DNA of 64,000 nt, taken from contig NZ_JABJUQ010000007.1 in assembly GCF_013155385.1 (NCBI RefSeq), positions 3,132,501 to 3,196,500 on the forward strand, read 5' to 3'. Of this stretch, positions 18,006 to 27,173 are shown piece by piece. Both the position numbers and the translations under genes were made by a program. The number at the start of each line of letters is the position of its first letter. Within the stretch, counting starts at the first letter, position 1. The notes below the pieces were generated by a model. The model was not told where the DNA came from. It made no database searches and saw nothing but the letters and a program-made list of their open reading frames with translations. The stretch is from Bacillus sp. WMMC1349. GTDB taxonomy: Bacteria > Bacillota > Bacilli > Bacillales > Bacillaceae.

Positions 18006-20186
18006 TTAATGTGTTAACTTGACATTCAAATAAGTATTTTTTAATTGTTCTGGTGTCATATTTTTTGCTATTTCTTCGATTTGTTTATCAACAATTTTGA
18101 TTCTAGACCTCCATTGACTACCTATAGAGAAATTAACTCTCTTATCTCCCATACCGCCAATTTTCTCAGGTCTTCCTCCCGCTACCTGATCTGGATTATG
18201 AAGTGCTGCTTGAGTTTTCATCCATTCATTCGCTTGCGTCTTTGCTTCTTTAAGTGTTAATCCTTGTTCAAATAACTCATCAATTTTATCTCTTAATGCT
18301 CTTTCTCTTGCTGCCTGTTGGTATGCATTTCCTTCTTTTGCTCTACCTTTATCAATAAATCGCTTTCGATTTTCCCGATATTCATATACAGTTAATTCAT
18401 TCATAGCTTTTTCTTGATCTTTTAACTGTCTTGCGAATTCTTTTGAATCGAATTTAGTTTTGTAGTTAAATTTCACTTCAATTTCTTTTGTTTTAGGTAT
18501 ATCATCTAAATGCTTGACTTCACCTGTACCCTTAGTCCCTTTACCAACATCCTTCTCAACAGCCTTAGTACCACTACCACGAGCAAACTTCATAATGCCA
18601 TGGCCGATTTCACCTAAAGTCTTTTTCTCAACATGCATATGGATGCTCGGTATACCGATGTGATGCCCTGTTGCGGCAACCGGCTGATGTACATGCAATC
18701 TTGGCTTTACGGGAACTTTGATACGTCCTACATGTTTAAGCATTTTCTTTGTTTGTTTCATAATAACATCTATCGGTGATTTCGCAAGCGGGTATTTTTT
18801 AGTTGCTGCTTTAATCAGATGGGTCATTCTCTGACTTGGTTTGACTACGTTTTTCGTCCTGGTTGCGGCTCTTGTTGTCCCGCTTACAGCTCTTGTTCCA
18901 GCTGCGGCTTTTGCCCCGACCATATTTAATGTTGCGTCAATAAGACCTTGTGCTTGTTTTTCTTTTGACACTTTCTGACCAAACATATCTTTACCCGTAA
19001 GAGCTTCACTAAAGCCGTTTGAAGCGGCAAGGCCGTAGGCGCCCATTTCCGTCATTTTCAGGACTTGCATGCCTTTTGTCGTTTTATAGGCTGATAGTGC
19101 ATGTTCAGCGGCACTAAAGGTTTTTGCTGTTTTATAAATGGCTCTTCCACCTTTAGCGGCACGACCAGCCCACCCGACAACCGGAATGAATCCAGCTGTG
19201 GCCATTGCTGCGGCTGCTACACGTTCAGCGGGTGTCAGTTTTTCACCTGTGACTGGGTCAACGCCATCTTTCGCTCTCTTATAATCATAATACCCACTCA
19301 TTTCCCCGACAAATGTTTTGGTCCCTTCCCACGTTTTTTGATACCATGGCTTATTCTCTTCTTCTTCTTGCAGTTTCTTCAGGCGTTCCATTTCTTCTTC
19401 TTGTTTTGCTTGCAGTTCTCTTGCTTCTGCTTGCTCTTTTTTCGCTTTAATATATGTAGTCGCCTGTTTGTCGGTTTTGATTGCCTCTTTATATAACTTA
19501 TTCGAGTGAAAAGCTTTCTTATCAAAATACATGGGTGAGGCGGTTTTTCCATTACTTGTAGCCTGCATCAATGCTTTGAATTTTTTGGAGACACTTTCGG
19601 CTTCAGCCACTGCTTGTGTGTATTCACCTGTCATAAATTTATCCAAATCGTCTACTGCATCAATTGCATTTTCCCGAGTTGTTTGTGCCTTTGACATCTC
19701 CACTGTATAATTGTGATCCGTCCACTTATCCAGATCAACGATATCATTTACTCGATTGATGATCGCATCCATATTATTTTTTAGATCCAAGACAATTTCA
19801 TCCGAACTTTTATCTGCATTTTTCAATTCAGTCTTTAAAAAAGACATTTCAATGTACGAATCGGTCAGTTTTTTGTCTTTGATATCACCAGAAACCCCAT
19901 TAAAAAACGAAATCTGCATATCAGCTAGTGCGATCCAACTGTCTACAATCTCAGCCTGTCCTCTAAAAAACTCTTTAATGTTATCTGCGCCTTTTCCTGT
20001 GAAATCATCGCCTAAATTGGCTACTCCAAGACAGGCTGTTTTTAGTGTCTGAAGTTTCTCTTTCAGGTTTTCATAATCTTTTTTTCGTTGATCGGCTCTT
20101 TCAATTAAAGTACTGGCTTCGAAGACTTTAACTGAACTATCTAACTCATTATTTTTTCCTTTATCATTCTTTTTATTTTTTGCCAT
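18006..20186 (-). CDS. LXG polymorphic toxin with Ntox15-like nuclease tip
   Basis: A 726-residue type VII secretion effector. Residues about 15-230 form the helical LXG targeting domain, 250-285 a charged coiled coil (KEQAEARELQAKQEEEMERL), 330-350 the pretoxin TG region (ATAGFIPVVGWAGRAAKGG), and 545-566 the joint HVEKKTLGEIGHGIMKFARG. The tip holds ALHNPDQVAGG with the H-x-x-D pair His663/Asp666 and SIGSQW, hallmarks of Ntox15 nucleases. Upstream helical partners and the downstream immunity gene make a complete toxin operon for competition with related cells. Secretion machinery is not in the window. Confidence 0.9.
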   Translation of the reverse strand: MAKNKKNDKGKNNELDSSVKVFEASTLIERADQRKKDYENLKEKLQTLKTACLGVANLGDDFTGKGADNIKEFFRGQAEIVDSWIALADMQISFFNGVSGDIKDKKLTDSYIEMSFLKTELKNADKSSDEIVLDLKNNMDAIINRVNDIVDLDKWTDHNYTVEMSKAQTTRENAIDAVDDLDKFMTGEYTQAVAEAESVSKKFKALMQATSNGKTASPMYFDKKAFHSNKLYKEAIKTDKQATTYIKAKKEQAEARELQAKQEEEMERLKKLQEEEENKPWYQKTWEGTKTFVGEMSGYYDYKRAKDGVDPVTGEKLTPAERVAAAAMATAGFIPVVGWAGRAAKGGRAIYKTAKTFSAAEHALSAYKTTKGMQVLKMTEMGAYGLAASNGFSEALTGKDMFGQKVSKEKQAQGLIDATLNMVGAKAAAGTRAVSGTTRAATRTKNVVKPSQRMTHLIKAATKKYPLAKSPIDVIMKQTKKMLKHVGRIKVPVKPRLHVHQPVAATGHHIGIPSIHMHVEKKTLGEIGHGIMKFARGSGTKAVEKDVGKGTKGTGEVKHLDDIPKTKEIEVKFNYKTKFDSKEFARQLKDQEKAMNELTVYEYRENRKRFIDKGRAKEGNAYQQAARERALRDKIDELFEQGLTLKEAKTQANEWMKTQAALHNPDQVAGGRPEKIGGMGDKRVNFSIGSQWRSRIKIVDKQIEEIAKNMTPEQLKNTYLNVKLTH

Positions 20187-20206
20187 CGAATTTCCCTTTC
20201 TCCCGT

Positions 20207-20467
20207 TTATTTTCTGGCAATTGCCTCGTCTTGTTCTTTTAGTAGATCAACATTACCTTTTACATCCTTGATATTTTGTTGAACAATTTGTTTGTAGCCG
20301 TCAAGCATATTGATAAAGGAGTCTTCTTGGCTTTTATATGTTGTTGTGTAGGACAATTTGTTTTTGCCGTGAGAGCCCTTTTTTGCCAACTCTAAATCTT
20401 CTACTGCTTTCTTGACAGTATTTAATTTTTTCATCACAATGCCATGTTTCAGTTTAATCTTCGTCAT
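20207..20467 (-). CDS. DUF5344/YwqI-like LXG partner protein
   Basis: An 86-residue helical protein (ELAKKGSHGKNKLSYTTTYK, SFINMLDGYKQIVQQNIKDV) matching the YwqI/DUF5344 family found next to LXG toxins. Such small WXG100-like proteins bind the LXG domain and present the toxin to the type VII system. Its ATG overlaps the previous stop by 4 bp (ATGA), and the toxin start is 20 bp downstream. Confidence 0.8.
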   Translation of the reverse strand: MTKIKLKHGIVMKKLNTVKKAVEDLELAKKGSHGKNKLSYTTTYKSQEDSFINMLDGYKQIVQQNIKDVKGNVDLLKEQDEAIARK

Positions 20468-20904
20468 GAGAACCTTTTCCCCAATTCGCTTTTAAGATAG
20501 TCTATTTTATTGTTCAGCTTATCAGCTGCTTCTTCTCCTTTTTCAACTAAAGCATCTGCTCCGGCTGCTAGAACTCCTAATCCATCAAAGAATCCCTTGT
20601 CAATCTTTAAACTGTTAATCTTGCTTTCAATAGTGGAGATATAATCTAAGTATTTCTCGTTTACAATATCATGCATCTTTGTATGTGCCACATCTCGTTC
20701 CTCATCAAAGTCAGTGGCGAATTCGCCTGTCCACTGTTTATCAAGGTGCGGGTTTAGGATCTGCCTAATCTGGACAATACCCTCTTCATGTTCTTTTTCT
20801 ATATCTTTTTTTGCGGCTTTTAACTTTTCAATCTTGCCTTCTAAATCTTCCGAATGTCCGCTAATTGCCCCTTTTATGTCATTCAATAGACCTGATTGAC
20901 TCAT
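20464..20904 (-). CDS. DUF5082/YwqH-like LXG partner protein
   Basis: A 146-residue, mostly coiled-coil protein (EDLEGKIEKLKAAKKDIEKE, SGHSEDLEG) with a central W-x-G (QWTGEFATDFDEER). Length, order and neighbours match YwqH/DUF5082, first gene of B. subtilis LXG operons. Start ATG 20904 is chosen because GAGGTG lies 6 nt before it; the GTG at 20913 is part of that site. It is the likely first gene of the toxin operon. Confidence 0.8.
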   Translation of the reverse strand: MSQSGLLNDIKGAISGHSEDLEGKIEKLKAAKKDIEKEHEEGIVQIRQILNPHLDKQWTGEFATDFDEERDVAHTKMHDIVNEKYLDYISTIESKINSLKIDKGFFDGLGVLAAGADALVEKGEEAADKLNNKIDYLKSELGKRFS

Positions 20905-21135
20905 TTGTTTCACCTCAACAATAGGAATTATGCAGATTTATCCACTAGATTAGTGTATATCTCTTCAATTTTAGAACAGTTATGAATAGATCTGAATAGA
21001 TCCTTAGGCCTTTCTTTTGTGAAGATTGCCTAAATAAGAGAGTAAAAAAGACCTATTTTTCTGGTGATATTCTTAAAAACCATGACAGTTAATAATCAAA
21101 TCTTTAAAAAACACGAACAAATTTTTGTATAACCA

Positions 21136-21209
21136 TTGAAACGGAACATACGTTTGTGTATAATAAAAAAAGAGGGAGGACAGTTTAAGAGATGAAATCA
21201 GCCAAGTAA
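21136..21209 (+). promoter_or_regulatory. Orphan SOS promoter with LexA box and dead leader ORF
   Basis: TTGAAA (21136-21141) and TATAAT (21159-21164) are 17 bp apart. Between them GGAACATACGTTTG (21143-21156) matches the Bacillus LexA box (CGAACRNRYGTTYG) at all but the first base. A GGGAGGA site follows, then ATG AAA TCA GCC AAG and a stop at 21207. This layout is that of SOS promoters driving yolD/uvrX-type genes, but the gene is gone. Confidence 0.7.
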
Positions 21210-21285
21210 AAACCCAGTAATTTAAAACCGCTTGAAAATTAAACGTAAAATGATGTAGGGGTACTGATGGATGTGGATGTAGAAA

Positions 21286-21312
21286 TCTCCCCCAAATACC
21301 TTTAGGGGAGCA
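21286..21312 (-). terminator. Terminator of the manganese catalase gene
   Basis: On the minus strand CTCCCCTAAA, short loop, then GGGGGAG and ATTTCT. It starts a few bases after the stop codon at 21319. Short T-run, moderate confidence. Confidence 0.55.
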
Positions 21313-21318
21313 TGTTTG

Positions 21319-22197
21319 TTATTGGATATATGGTTGATGATTATGTTCCACTTTTCTCGCATTTTGCATGATTCGCATATCAAGTGGGGGAGTACCATGA
21401 ATATACTCTGGTCCTGGTGCTAATTGTGGGTTTTGTCCCATAGCTTGTGGGTTTTGGATATATTCAAAATTTGCTTGTCCATCAAGAGATGGTCCACTAG
21501 CCCAACGTCCTTTGCTACTATCTTCACCTTCTGAAAAGTTCATAAACGAATAAGAAACTTCTTGTTTTTCATATTCTTGATTAAAAGTGCTTGGTACTAC
21601 TGCCCCTTGCGTTTGTTCTAATTCTTCAATAGCAGCCATCCATTGGTTTTGATGCATCGTATCCCTAGCGATTAAAAATGAAAGCATATCCCTTACACCA
21701 GGATCAGTGGTCATTTCATAAAGTCGGCAAACTTGCAGTCGTCCCTGTGATTCTGCATTCAAGTTGGCACGGAAATCTGCTAAGAGGTTTCCACTTGCAA
21801 TTGTATAACGTGCGGTCCATGGGAATCCAACGCTATCATTTGGCTGAGCGCCTAGTCCATTTACAATGGTATGCTGAGGATTCATACCACCCAAAATAGC
21901 TTTAACAGCGGGATCTTGAGCTCCTTGTTCTTGGTCATGGGCTGGTGCTCCATCTAATAATTGGGCAATCATTGTTGCAATCATTTCAACATGAGCGATT
22001 TCTTCTGTAGCAATATCTAAGATCATATCTCTATATTTACTTTCTGCACGACAATTCCAACCTTGGAATAAATATTGCATCATGACCGACATTTCACCAT
22101 ATTGGCCGCCAAGTATCTCTTGAAGTTTTTTAGCATAAACGGGATCTGGTTGAGACGGCTTAGCATTGTACTGTAATTCTTTTACATGATAGAACAT
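21319..22197 (-). CDS. Manganese catalase family protein
   Basis: A 292-residue ferritin-like four-helix protein of the non-heme dimanganese catalase family. The metal ligands are visible: Glu in YGEMSVMMQYLF, the E-x-x-H pair in ATEEIAHVEM, Glu in NLNAESQGRLQV, and His in ARDTMHQNQW. The long C-terminal tail (GPEYIHGTPPLDMRIMQNAR) is typical of the YdbD/spore-associated forms. It would degrade hydrogen peroxide. The ATG at 22197 lies 10 nt after AAGGAGG; an upstream ATG is only 1 nt from that site. A coat-protein pseudogene precedes it. Confidence 0.88.
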   Translation of the reverse strand: MFYHVKELQYNAKPSQPDPVYAKKLQEILGGQYGEMSVMMQYLFQGWNCRAESKYRDMILDIATEEIAHVEMIATMIAQLLDGAPAHDQEQGAQDPAVKAILGGMNPQHTIVNGLGAQPNDSVGFPWTARYTIASGNLLADFRANLNAESQGRLQVCRLYEMTTDPGVRDMLSFLIARDTMHQNQWMAAIEELEQTQGAVVPSTFNQEYEKQEVSYSFMNFSEGEDSSKGRWASGPSLDGQANFEYIQNPQAMGQNPQLAPGPEYIHGTPPLDMRIMQNARKVEHNHQPYIQ

Positions 22198-22289
22198 GTA
22201 GCACATACCTCCTTAACACGATTATGATTAATATTTCTGTTCTTCACATGACAACAAAGTAATTTATCACTACTAGAGTCCAAATCAAT

Positions 22290-22865
22290 TTATTGGTGCA
22301 TTTGATTGCTTTCTCCTGCAATAGGATTTTGTCCTTGATATTTATTTAAAGCCTGCTGAATCATTTCTTGGTTTTCTGGTACAACTTGATACATTGCTCC
22401 AATTTTGCTGATCATTGTTTGGTCAGCAGGTTCTAATGGATAATATCCTTTTTGAACCATATACTGCCACATATCATATACATGTCTTCAGCTCATCATA
22501 AATGCAGTCTGAAGAAAAGAACGCAATTCTGGATTTGCAGCTTCCAGCGCGTTTTAATGTTAATAAATAGGCAGTAGCCATTTCACGATCATTGAAATCT
22601 TGAATGGAAGTACGCGGTTAAACCGGTGGATATTGACTAACTGGTCAATAAGTGTAATCAGACAGTTTTCCTTGTTCTTTAAATAATGGAAATTCCATTT
22701 TTTTTGCACCTTCTGCTTGATTTAAGAATTCTACTTTCATGTTATAGTCACTGGTAATGTCTTTCAAGGATGCTCTTAAATTCGGAGTCTTGAATGTGTT
22801 GATACATGTATGAACTATTCACAGCTCATTTTCAATTCATGTAGTTCATGTGCAGCTAATTTCAT
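22290..22865 (-). pseudogene. CotF/YhcQ-like spore coat protein pseudogene
   Basis: Begins with an intact AGGAGG site and ATG at 22865 reading MKLAAHELHELKMSCE then a stop. Later blocks in shifting frames give QDSEFKSILERHY, NDREMATAYLLTLKRAG, AANPELRSFLQTAF and finally the open MWQYMVQKGYYPLEPADQTM through NQMHQ. These are the ordered motifs of CotF-family coat proteins. At least three frameshifts and two stops disable it. Confidence 0.8.
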
Positions 22866-23756
22866 TCTATTTTACCTCCTGTCATCATGATGACTTTCGA
22901 TATTAATCTCCCCGAAGCAAGTCAGAAAAATCATTACAAATAAAGTAAATATAACTGTCATTATTTCGATTACACCTATTTCACTCTCGGTTTTTTTACG
23001 TTTTTGTTGTCAGGTTGAGTTTATGGGTTTGTTCTTCTAATGTTTAATGTGAGGATTGTACAGACTGACCTTTTTGAAGAAAAAGCCTCCACCTTTCATG
23101 ACGAAAAGACAAAGCAGAAAGCTTTTTGCGAATTTTTGACGCTTCTTTCCGAGTAAGCGAAGAGAAGTGGAGAAACACACCGCTGTTTCTTCACCTGCCA
23201 GTTCCTTTTCATAAATCAAATGTCCTGACTTGTGTTAGGGTATAGGATTTTCTTCACTTTCTTCTTGCTTTTTTTCATCTAATAAAGAACATGGTTTATT
23301 CTTTTAAAACAATCAAATGTATATTCTTTTTGTGTGCAGCCCGCAAAAAATTGACCTTTATATCCGTTCAGTCCTCTCATTCTGTCAACAATCGTTTCTC
23401 GTTCAATCATCCAATAAAACGTAAAAAGTGGTTTTTAAGTAGTGATTTGTGAAAAGAATCCTTTCATCATTCATATTGTGTTTAATTCAGAATCAATTAC
23501 TACAGCCTCGAACCATGCAAAGTGACTTCTTTCGTGATACAATAGACTCTTTTTTATACTCGGTCAAACAGTTCTACATCCGCTTATTCATGCTAAAACT
23601 AAAACAAATTGCAATATCTTTTTCATGAAGAACCACCAAGGATCTATCATTTAGTTCAATGGGATTTAGTCTAGTTAGGAACAAAAAATTCATGATATAA
23701 GTACAAAAAACAAAGGAAAAAGGAGTTCTTTAAATACATAATCAAAAAATGGTTCT
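22866..23756. other. Intergenic region, no supported gene
   Basis: About 0.9 kb of AT-rich DNA between the coat-protein pseudogene and the HemB-like gene. A 60-codon minus-strand frame at 23037-23219 has no ribosome binding site and no recognised motif; I treat it as chance or relic. Nothing else convincing was seen. Confidence 0.5.
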
Positions 23757-23760
23757 TTTT

Positions 23761-23786
23761 AACCTTTTTGGAACATTTAAAAGGTT
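23761..23786 (+). promoter_or_regulatory. Inverted repeat upstream of the HemB-like gene
   Basis: AACCTTTT (23761-23768) and AAAAGGTT (23779-23786) are perfect inverted arms around a 10-nt centre containing GGAAC, which can also pair with GTTCC (23784-23788). It lies about 70 bp before the start and could be an operator or a leader hairpin. Confidence 0.4.
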
Positions 23787-23856
23787 CCGCTATCTTTAAC
23801 AGCGAATTCTAGTCTTAACTTACGAACATAAATTTTAATTTAGAGGGGTGTTTTTT

Positions 23857-24972
23857 GTGCCAAATTCATTAAAGGACGTTAGTCAATTACAGATGGGGAT
23901 GACTTCGAGAAGGCTTACCCAAGAATATGAAGTCAGTATAAATCCAGCTAAACTGTCTCAACCGATCGATGTCGATATTTATTTAGATGGCAATACCACT
24001 AGACAAATGAAAAACATGAATGGCTATCCATTTCGTTCTGTTGAAAATACGATTGAATTTATTAAAGAGTTAAAGTCTTATGGGATTCATTCTATCACCT
24101 TACGTCTTATCGGGAAACTCTCAGAAGGTATATATCAAATATTGAATGACCATATTCAAGCCTTTAAAACGATAAGAGACAACTATCCTATAGGAACTCT
24201 CCATATTACCGTTGATCCTTTTCATATTGGTTTAAATGAAGATGGAACTTGGGGGATTAAAAACAGCACCGGTCAGTTGGATTATCAAGCAACAATTGAA
24301 CTCATCTCTACTATAGCCAGCCACTTCGCTAAAGAGGGAGCAGACTCGATTTTAACTTTAGGGAGAATTGATGCTGAAGTAGAAGTCACAAAAAAGGAAT
24401 TAGAAAAAATCGGCTCAAACACCACAATCACATCCTTCTCACAAAACACAGAAACAAAAAATGCCTATATGTATTTAGAACATACACCAGCACACCTTGA
24501 TACAGGACAAAAAATTCTAGTTGGAAATGTCACAGAAATGAACTTATACACATTGATTGATATTTATGATGGGACAGATACCATCATTGTAAAACCAATT
24601 GAAAATTTCCATTTGCTAACAAATACCTCTCTCTTCTTAAAAGACAAATACAACATCATTGATTTCCTTACATCTGACAAAGTCAAACATACATTAACCC
24701 ATCACCCTTGTTTAAAAGAAAAAGTGCTGAATATCTTATTCAATATTGATGAATTTTTTGACAAATGTAAGTTGGTGAAAATCGGCGGTTATACAGTCTC
24801 AGGAACCTATTATCTTCAAAAAAACTTCGAAAAGACGAAAGGACAAGACTTCACTTTCTGTGTAATTGATGAGCTGCTGAAAAATGCAATATCTGCTTCA
24901 AATTTCTCTATATCTACAATTATAGATCGAAATGCGTTATGGTATGTCAAACAGAGGGCAAGACAGAATTAA
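23857..24972 (+). CDS. Divergent HemB-like (porphobilinogen synthase-fold) protein
   Basis: A 371-residue protein collinear with 5-aminolevulinate dehydratase (HemB). Matching blocks: N-terminal SRRLTQEYEV, ELKSYGIHSI (HemB VKLGIQSV), HITVDPFHIGLNEDGTWG (HemB zinc loop), FAKEGADSI (HemB AKAGADII), IIVKPIENF and GGYTVSGTYYL (HemB VSGEY). Lys246 equals the P-site Schiff-base lysine. The other active-site lysine is replaced by Asn197 (SFSQN for SYAVK), and all three zinc cysteines are absent. About 50 extra residues lie at 256-305. It therefore should not make porphobilinogen normally. GTG 23857 sits 8 nt after AGAGGGG. Followed by an EamA transporter, suggesting a small-molecule pathway. Confidence 0.75.
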   Translation: MPNSLKDVSQLQMGMTSRRLTQEYEVSINPAKLSQPIDVDIYLDGNTTRQMKNMNGYPFRSVENTIEFIKELKSYGIHSITLRLIGKLSEGIYQILNDHIQAFKTIRDNYPIGTLHITVDPFHIGLNEDGTWGIKNSTGQLDYQATIELISTIASHFAKEGADSILTLGRIDAEVEVTKKELEKIGSNTTITSFSQNTETKNAYMYLEHTPAHLDTGQKILVGNVTEMNLYTLIDIYDGTDTIIVKPIENFHLLTNTSLFLKDKYNIIDFLTSDKVKHTLTHHPCLKEKVLNILFNIDEFFDKCKLVKIGGYTVSGTYYLQKNFEKTKGQDFTFCVIDELLKNAISASNFSISTIIDRNALWYVKQRARQN

Positions 24973-24992
24973 AAAAAGAAAGGTGCCATCAT

Positions 24993-25943
24993 ATGGGAAA
25001 GCTTGAAGTGAATCATCAATTAAAATATCATGATCAGTTTATTATTGGGATGTTGTTAATGGTTGTCGGCACCGTATGTTTTGCTTCAAAATCAATTATC
25101 ATCAAGTGGGCTTATTCCTACGGTGCCACTGCTGAATCGACATTATTGTTTCGACAACTCATTGCAACACCTCTCTTTTACGTGATTTTACTTATGTATT
25201 ACAAAAAATTACCCGCCAAACCGCCTAAAAAAGACATGATGAAAGCTGGAATAACTGGTTTACTTGTGTTTTTTCTATCTCCATTATTGGATTTTATCGG
25301 GTTGCATTATGTTTCAGCTATTGTCGAACGGATGCTTGTGATGAGTTATCCAATTTTTGTACTCATCCTTTCTTTTTTGAGTAGAAAAGAGAGAGTTTCC
25401 ATTTTAGATGTGATCGCTATGGGTGTCGTTAGTTTTGGGGTGTTTTTTTCGATTGGCGGCTGGAATCTTCATGAGTTACATGCAAACTTTTTTGGTGCTG
25501 TACTTATCTTGCTTTCTTCAGCGGTTTATGCTTGCTACCTTGTCATTTCCGGTCAGATGGTCCATAGGATTGGAAGCATTCGGATGAATGTATATGGTAT
25601 GTCACTAGCCAGTATCGCAATGATTATTTTTTTATTCATTAGAAACGGTTTTGGGTATGAAACAAAACTGTTTTCATTCCAGCCCACTGTCTATCTTTTA
25701 TTTTTCATGATTGCTGTGATCACAACAGTAGCTCCTTTTATTCTTATGTTAGAAGGAATTAAACGGATTGGAGCTGTTAGAGGATCTTTGATTTCAATGG
25801 TAGGTCCAATCATTACAATCATTTTCGGTGCATGTTTTTTAGGGGAGCGGCTTACACTTCTTCAGTGGATTGGCTGTTTTATTGTCCTTGGGATGATCTC
25901 GTTTGTAGAAGGGAAAAAAATCAGATTAAAAATGAAAAACTGA
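24993..25943 (+). CDS. EamA/DMT-superfamily transporter
   Basis: A 316-residue, ten-TM protein with two EamA repeats (first near 20-155, second near 165-310, with the typical APFILMLEGIKRIGAVRGSL and GPIITIIFGACFLGERLTLL). These proteins usually export amino acids or metabolites. The ATG at 24993 follows AAAGAAAGGTG and lies 20 bp after the HemB-like stop, so the two are very likely one operon. Probable role is export of the HemB-like protein's product; this is inference. Confidence 0.8.
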   Translation: MGKLEVNHQLKYHDQFIIGMLLMVVGTVCFASKSIIIKWAYSYGATAESTLLFRQLIATPLFYVILLMYYKKLPAKPPKKDMMKAGITGLLVFFLSPLLDFIGLHYVSAIVERMLVMSYPIFVLILSFLSRKERVSILDVIAMGVVSFGVFFSIGGWNLHELHANFFGAVLILLSSAVYACYLVISGQMVHRIGSIRMNVYGMSLASIAMIIFLFIRNGFGYETKLFSFQPTVYLLFFMIAVITTVAPFILMLEGIKRIGAVRGSLISMVGPIITIIFGACFLGERLTLLQWIGCFIVLGMISFVEGKKIRLKMKN

Positions 25944-25975
25944 AGCCTCCCCTGATCAGGAAGGTTTCAGTTTCT
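25942..25975. terminator. Shared terminator between convergent EamA gene and azoR
   Basis: ACTGAAGCCTCCC and AGGAAGGTTTCAGTTT form an imperfect stem around CTGATC. A-rich before and T-rich after, so it can act in both directions. Confidence 0.65.
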
Positions 25976-26609
25976 AAAATGTCCGACCCAATTCAGCAGC
26001 ACGGGCGATCGCATTTTTCTTGATTTCTTCTGCTTTGTCCGGTTCTGCATTATGACCCTCGATAAAAAATCCTTCAAATGATGGAACACCGAAAAATTGC
26101 ATCATCACGGTCATATACCGATGACCCATTTCTAATTCAGCAGCAGGTCCTTCTGAATAATAGCCACCTCTTGCCTGAATATGAAGTGCTTTTTTATCAG
26201 TTAACAAGCCAACAGGTCCCTGCTCTGTATATTTGAAAGTCTTGCCCGCAACAGCAATTGAATCAAAATATGCTTTCATCACCGGTGGAAATGAAAAGTT
26301 CCAGAACGGTGTGACAAATACATATTGATCAGCCTCAACAAATTGATCACTTAGCTCGTTCAGCCGACCCACTTTTGCTTTTTCCTGGGCAGAGAGCTGT
26401 TCAAACTCGGTTCCTGATTGCAGTTTCCCCCAGCCATTAAATACATCTGCATCAATTTGCGGAATGTTTTCCTGATAAAGATCAAGATGAACGACTTCAT
26501 CCTGGGGATGCGCTTCTTTGTAAGAATCGATAAATGCCTTCCCCGCCGCCATACTGTAAGATGTTTTTTCATCATGAGGATGAGCGGTAATATAAAGGGT
26601 CTTTGTCAT
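25974..26609 (-). CDS. azoR: FMN-dependent NADH:quinone oxidoreductase/azoreductase
   Basis: A 211-residue flavodoxin-like protein of the AzoR family. FMN-binding features are [16 protein letters not shown] at the N-terminus, [19 protein letters not shown] in the middle, and [20 protein letters not shown] near residue 145. It reduces quinones and azo compounds by two electrons, protecting against electrophile stress. It corresponds to B. subtilis AzoR2 (YvaB), which there is next to iolW; here about 18.5 kb of accessory DNA separates them. Convergent with the EamA gene. Confidence 0.9.
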   Translation of the reverse strand: MTKTLYITAHPHDEKTSYSMAAGKAFIDSYKEAHPQDEVVHLDLYQENIPQIDADVFNGWGKLQSGTEFEQLSAQEKAKVGRLNELSDQFVEADQYVFVTPFWNFSFPPVMKAYFDSIAVAGKTFKYTEQGPVGLLTDKKALHIQARGGYYSEGPAAELEMGHRYMTVMMQFFGVPSFEGFFIEGHNAEPDKAEEIKKNAIARAAELGRTF

Positions 26610-26821
26610 TTTTGAAACCTGCCTTTTCTATGTTTTACACTAGTATGAGAAAAAATAAAAAAGAATATTCGGTGGATCTAAGTTATTGACGTGCCCGACC
26701 TTTCCAAATGTTCAAGCTAGACACGTCTAAATATTTTTACTATCTAAAAAATCGGTAATAAAAGCCCAAAGCCCCGATAAAAAAGCATGTCCGCTGTTTC
26801 ATAAACCTTCATTCTCAGCTC

Positions 26822-27085
26822 TTGCTCATTTCAGGCGAAGCATTGATGACGGTCTTTGCAGCAGATGGACGTGCCCAAACATTCAACTATCAAATGTACC
26901 GTTTGCAATGGGATACTATGTCAAAAATACAGGAGATACATCTCTTCGTTTTCAAAGATGATCATTATGCAGATGTTTCTTTATATCAATGGCTTGCCCT
27001 AGTTCCTAAGAATTTTGTCCGAGACAATCTTGATGTTGACAAGACGTTTAAAGAAAAACATCCAGTCGATAAATTTGCTGGATAA
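26822..27085 (+). pseudogene. Oxalate decarboxylase (OxdC/OxdD) C-terminal relic
   Basis: In frame one, MTVFAADGRAQTFNYQ; in a shifted frame, VPFAMGYYVKNTGDTSLR; then back to FKDDHYADVSLYQWLALVPK. These are consecutive segments of the second cupin and C-terminal tail of bacterial oxalate decarboxylase. Two frameshifts and loss of the entire N-terminal cupin make it non-functional. The flanks 26642-26821 show no gene. Confidence 0.8.
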
Positions 27086-27173
27086 TAAGCACTAAAGCTT
27101 ACAGAAACTTGAGAACCAATCAGCCCTAACATTCGTTATGTTTAAGAACAAATCTTAAAACGGAGGGACCAAG

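Noticed and set aside
23037-23219. 60-codon minus-strand frame
   Set aside because: No ribosome binding site, no family pattern, atypical composition; treated as chance or relic.
23857-24972. Calling the HemB-like gene hemB
   Set aside because: One active-site lysine and all zinc cysteines are missing, and no other heme gene is nearby.
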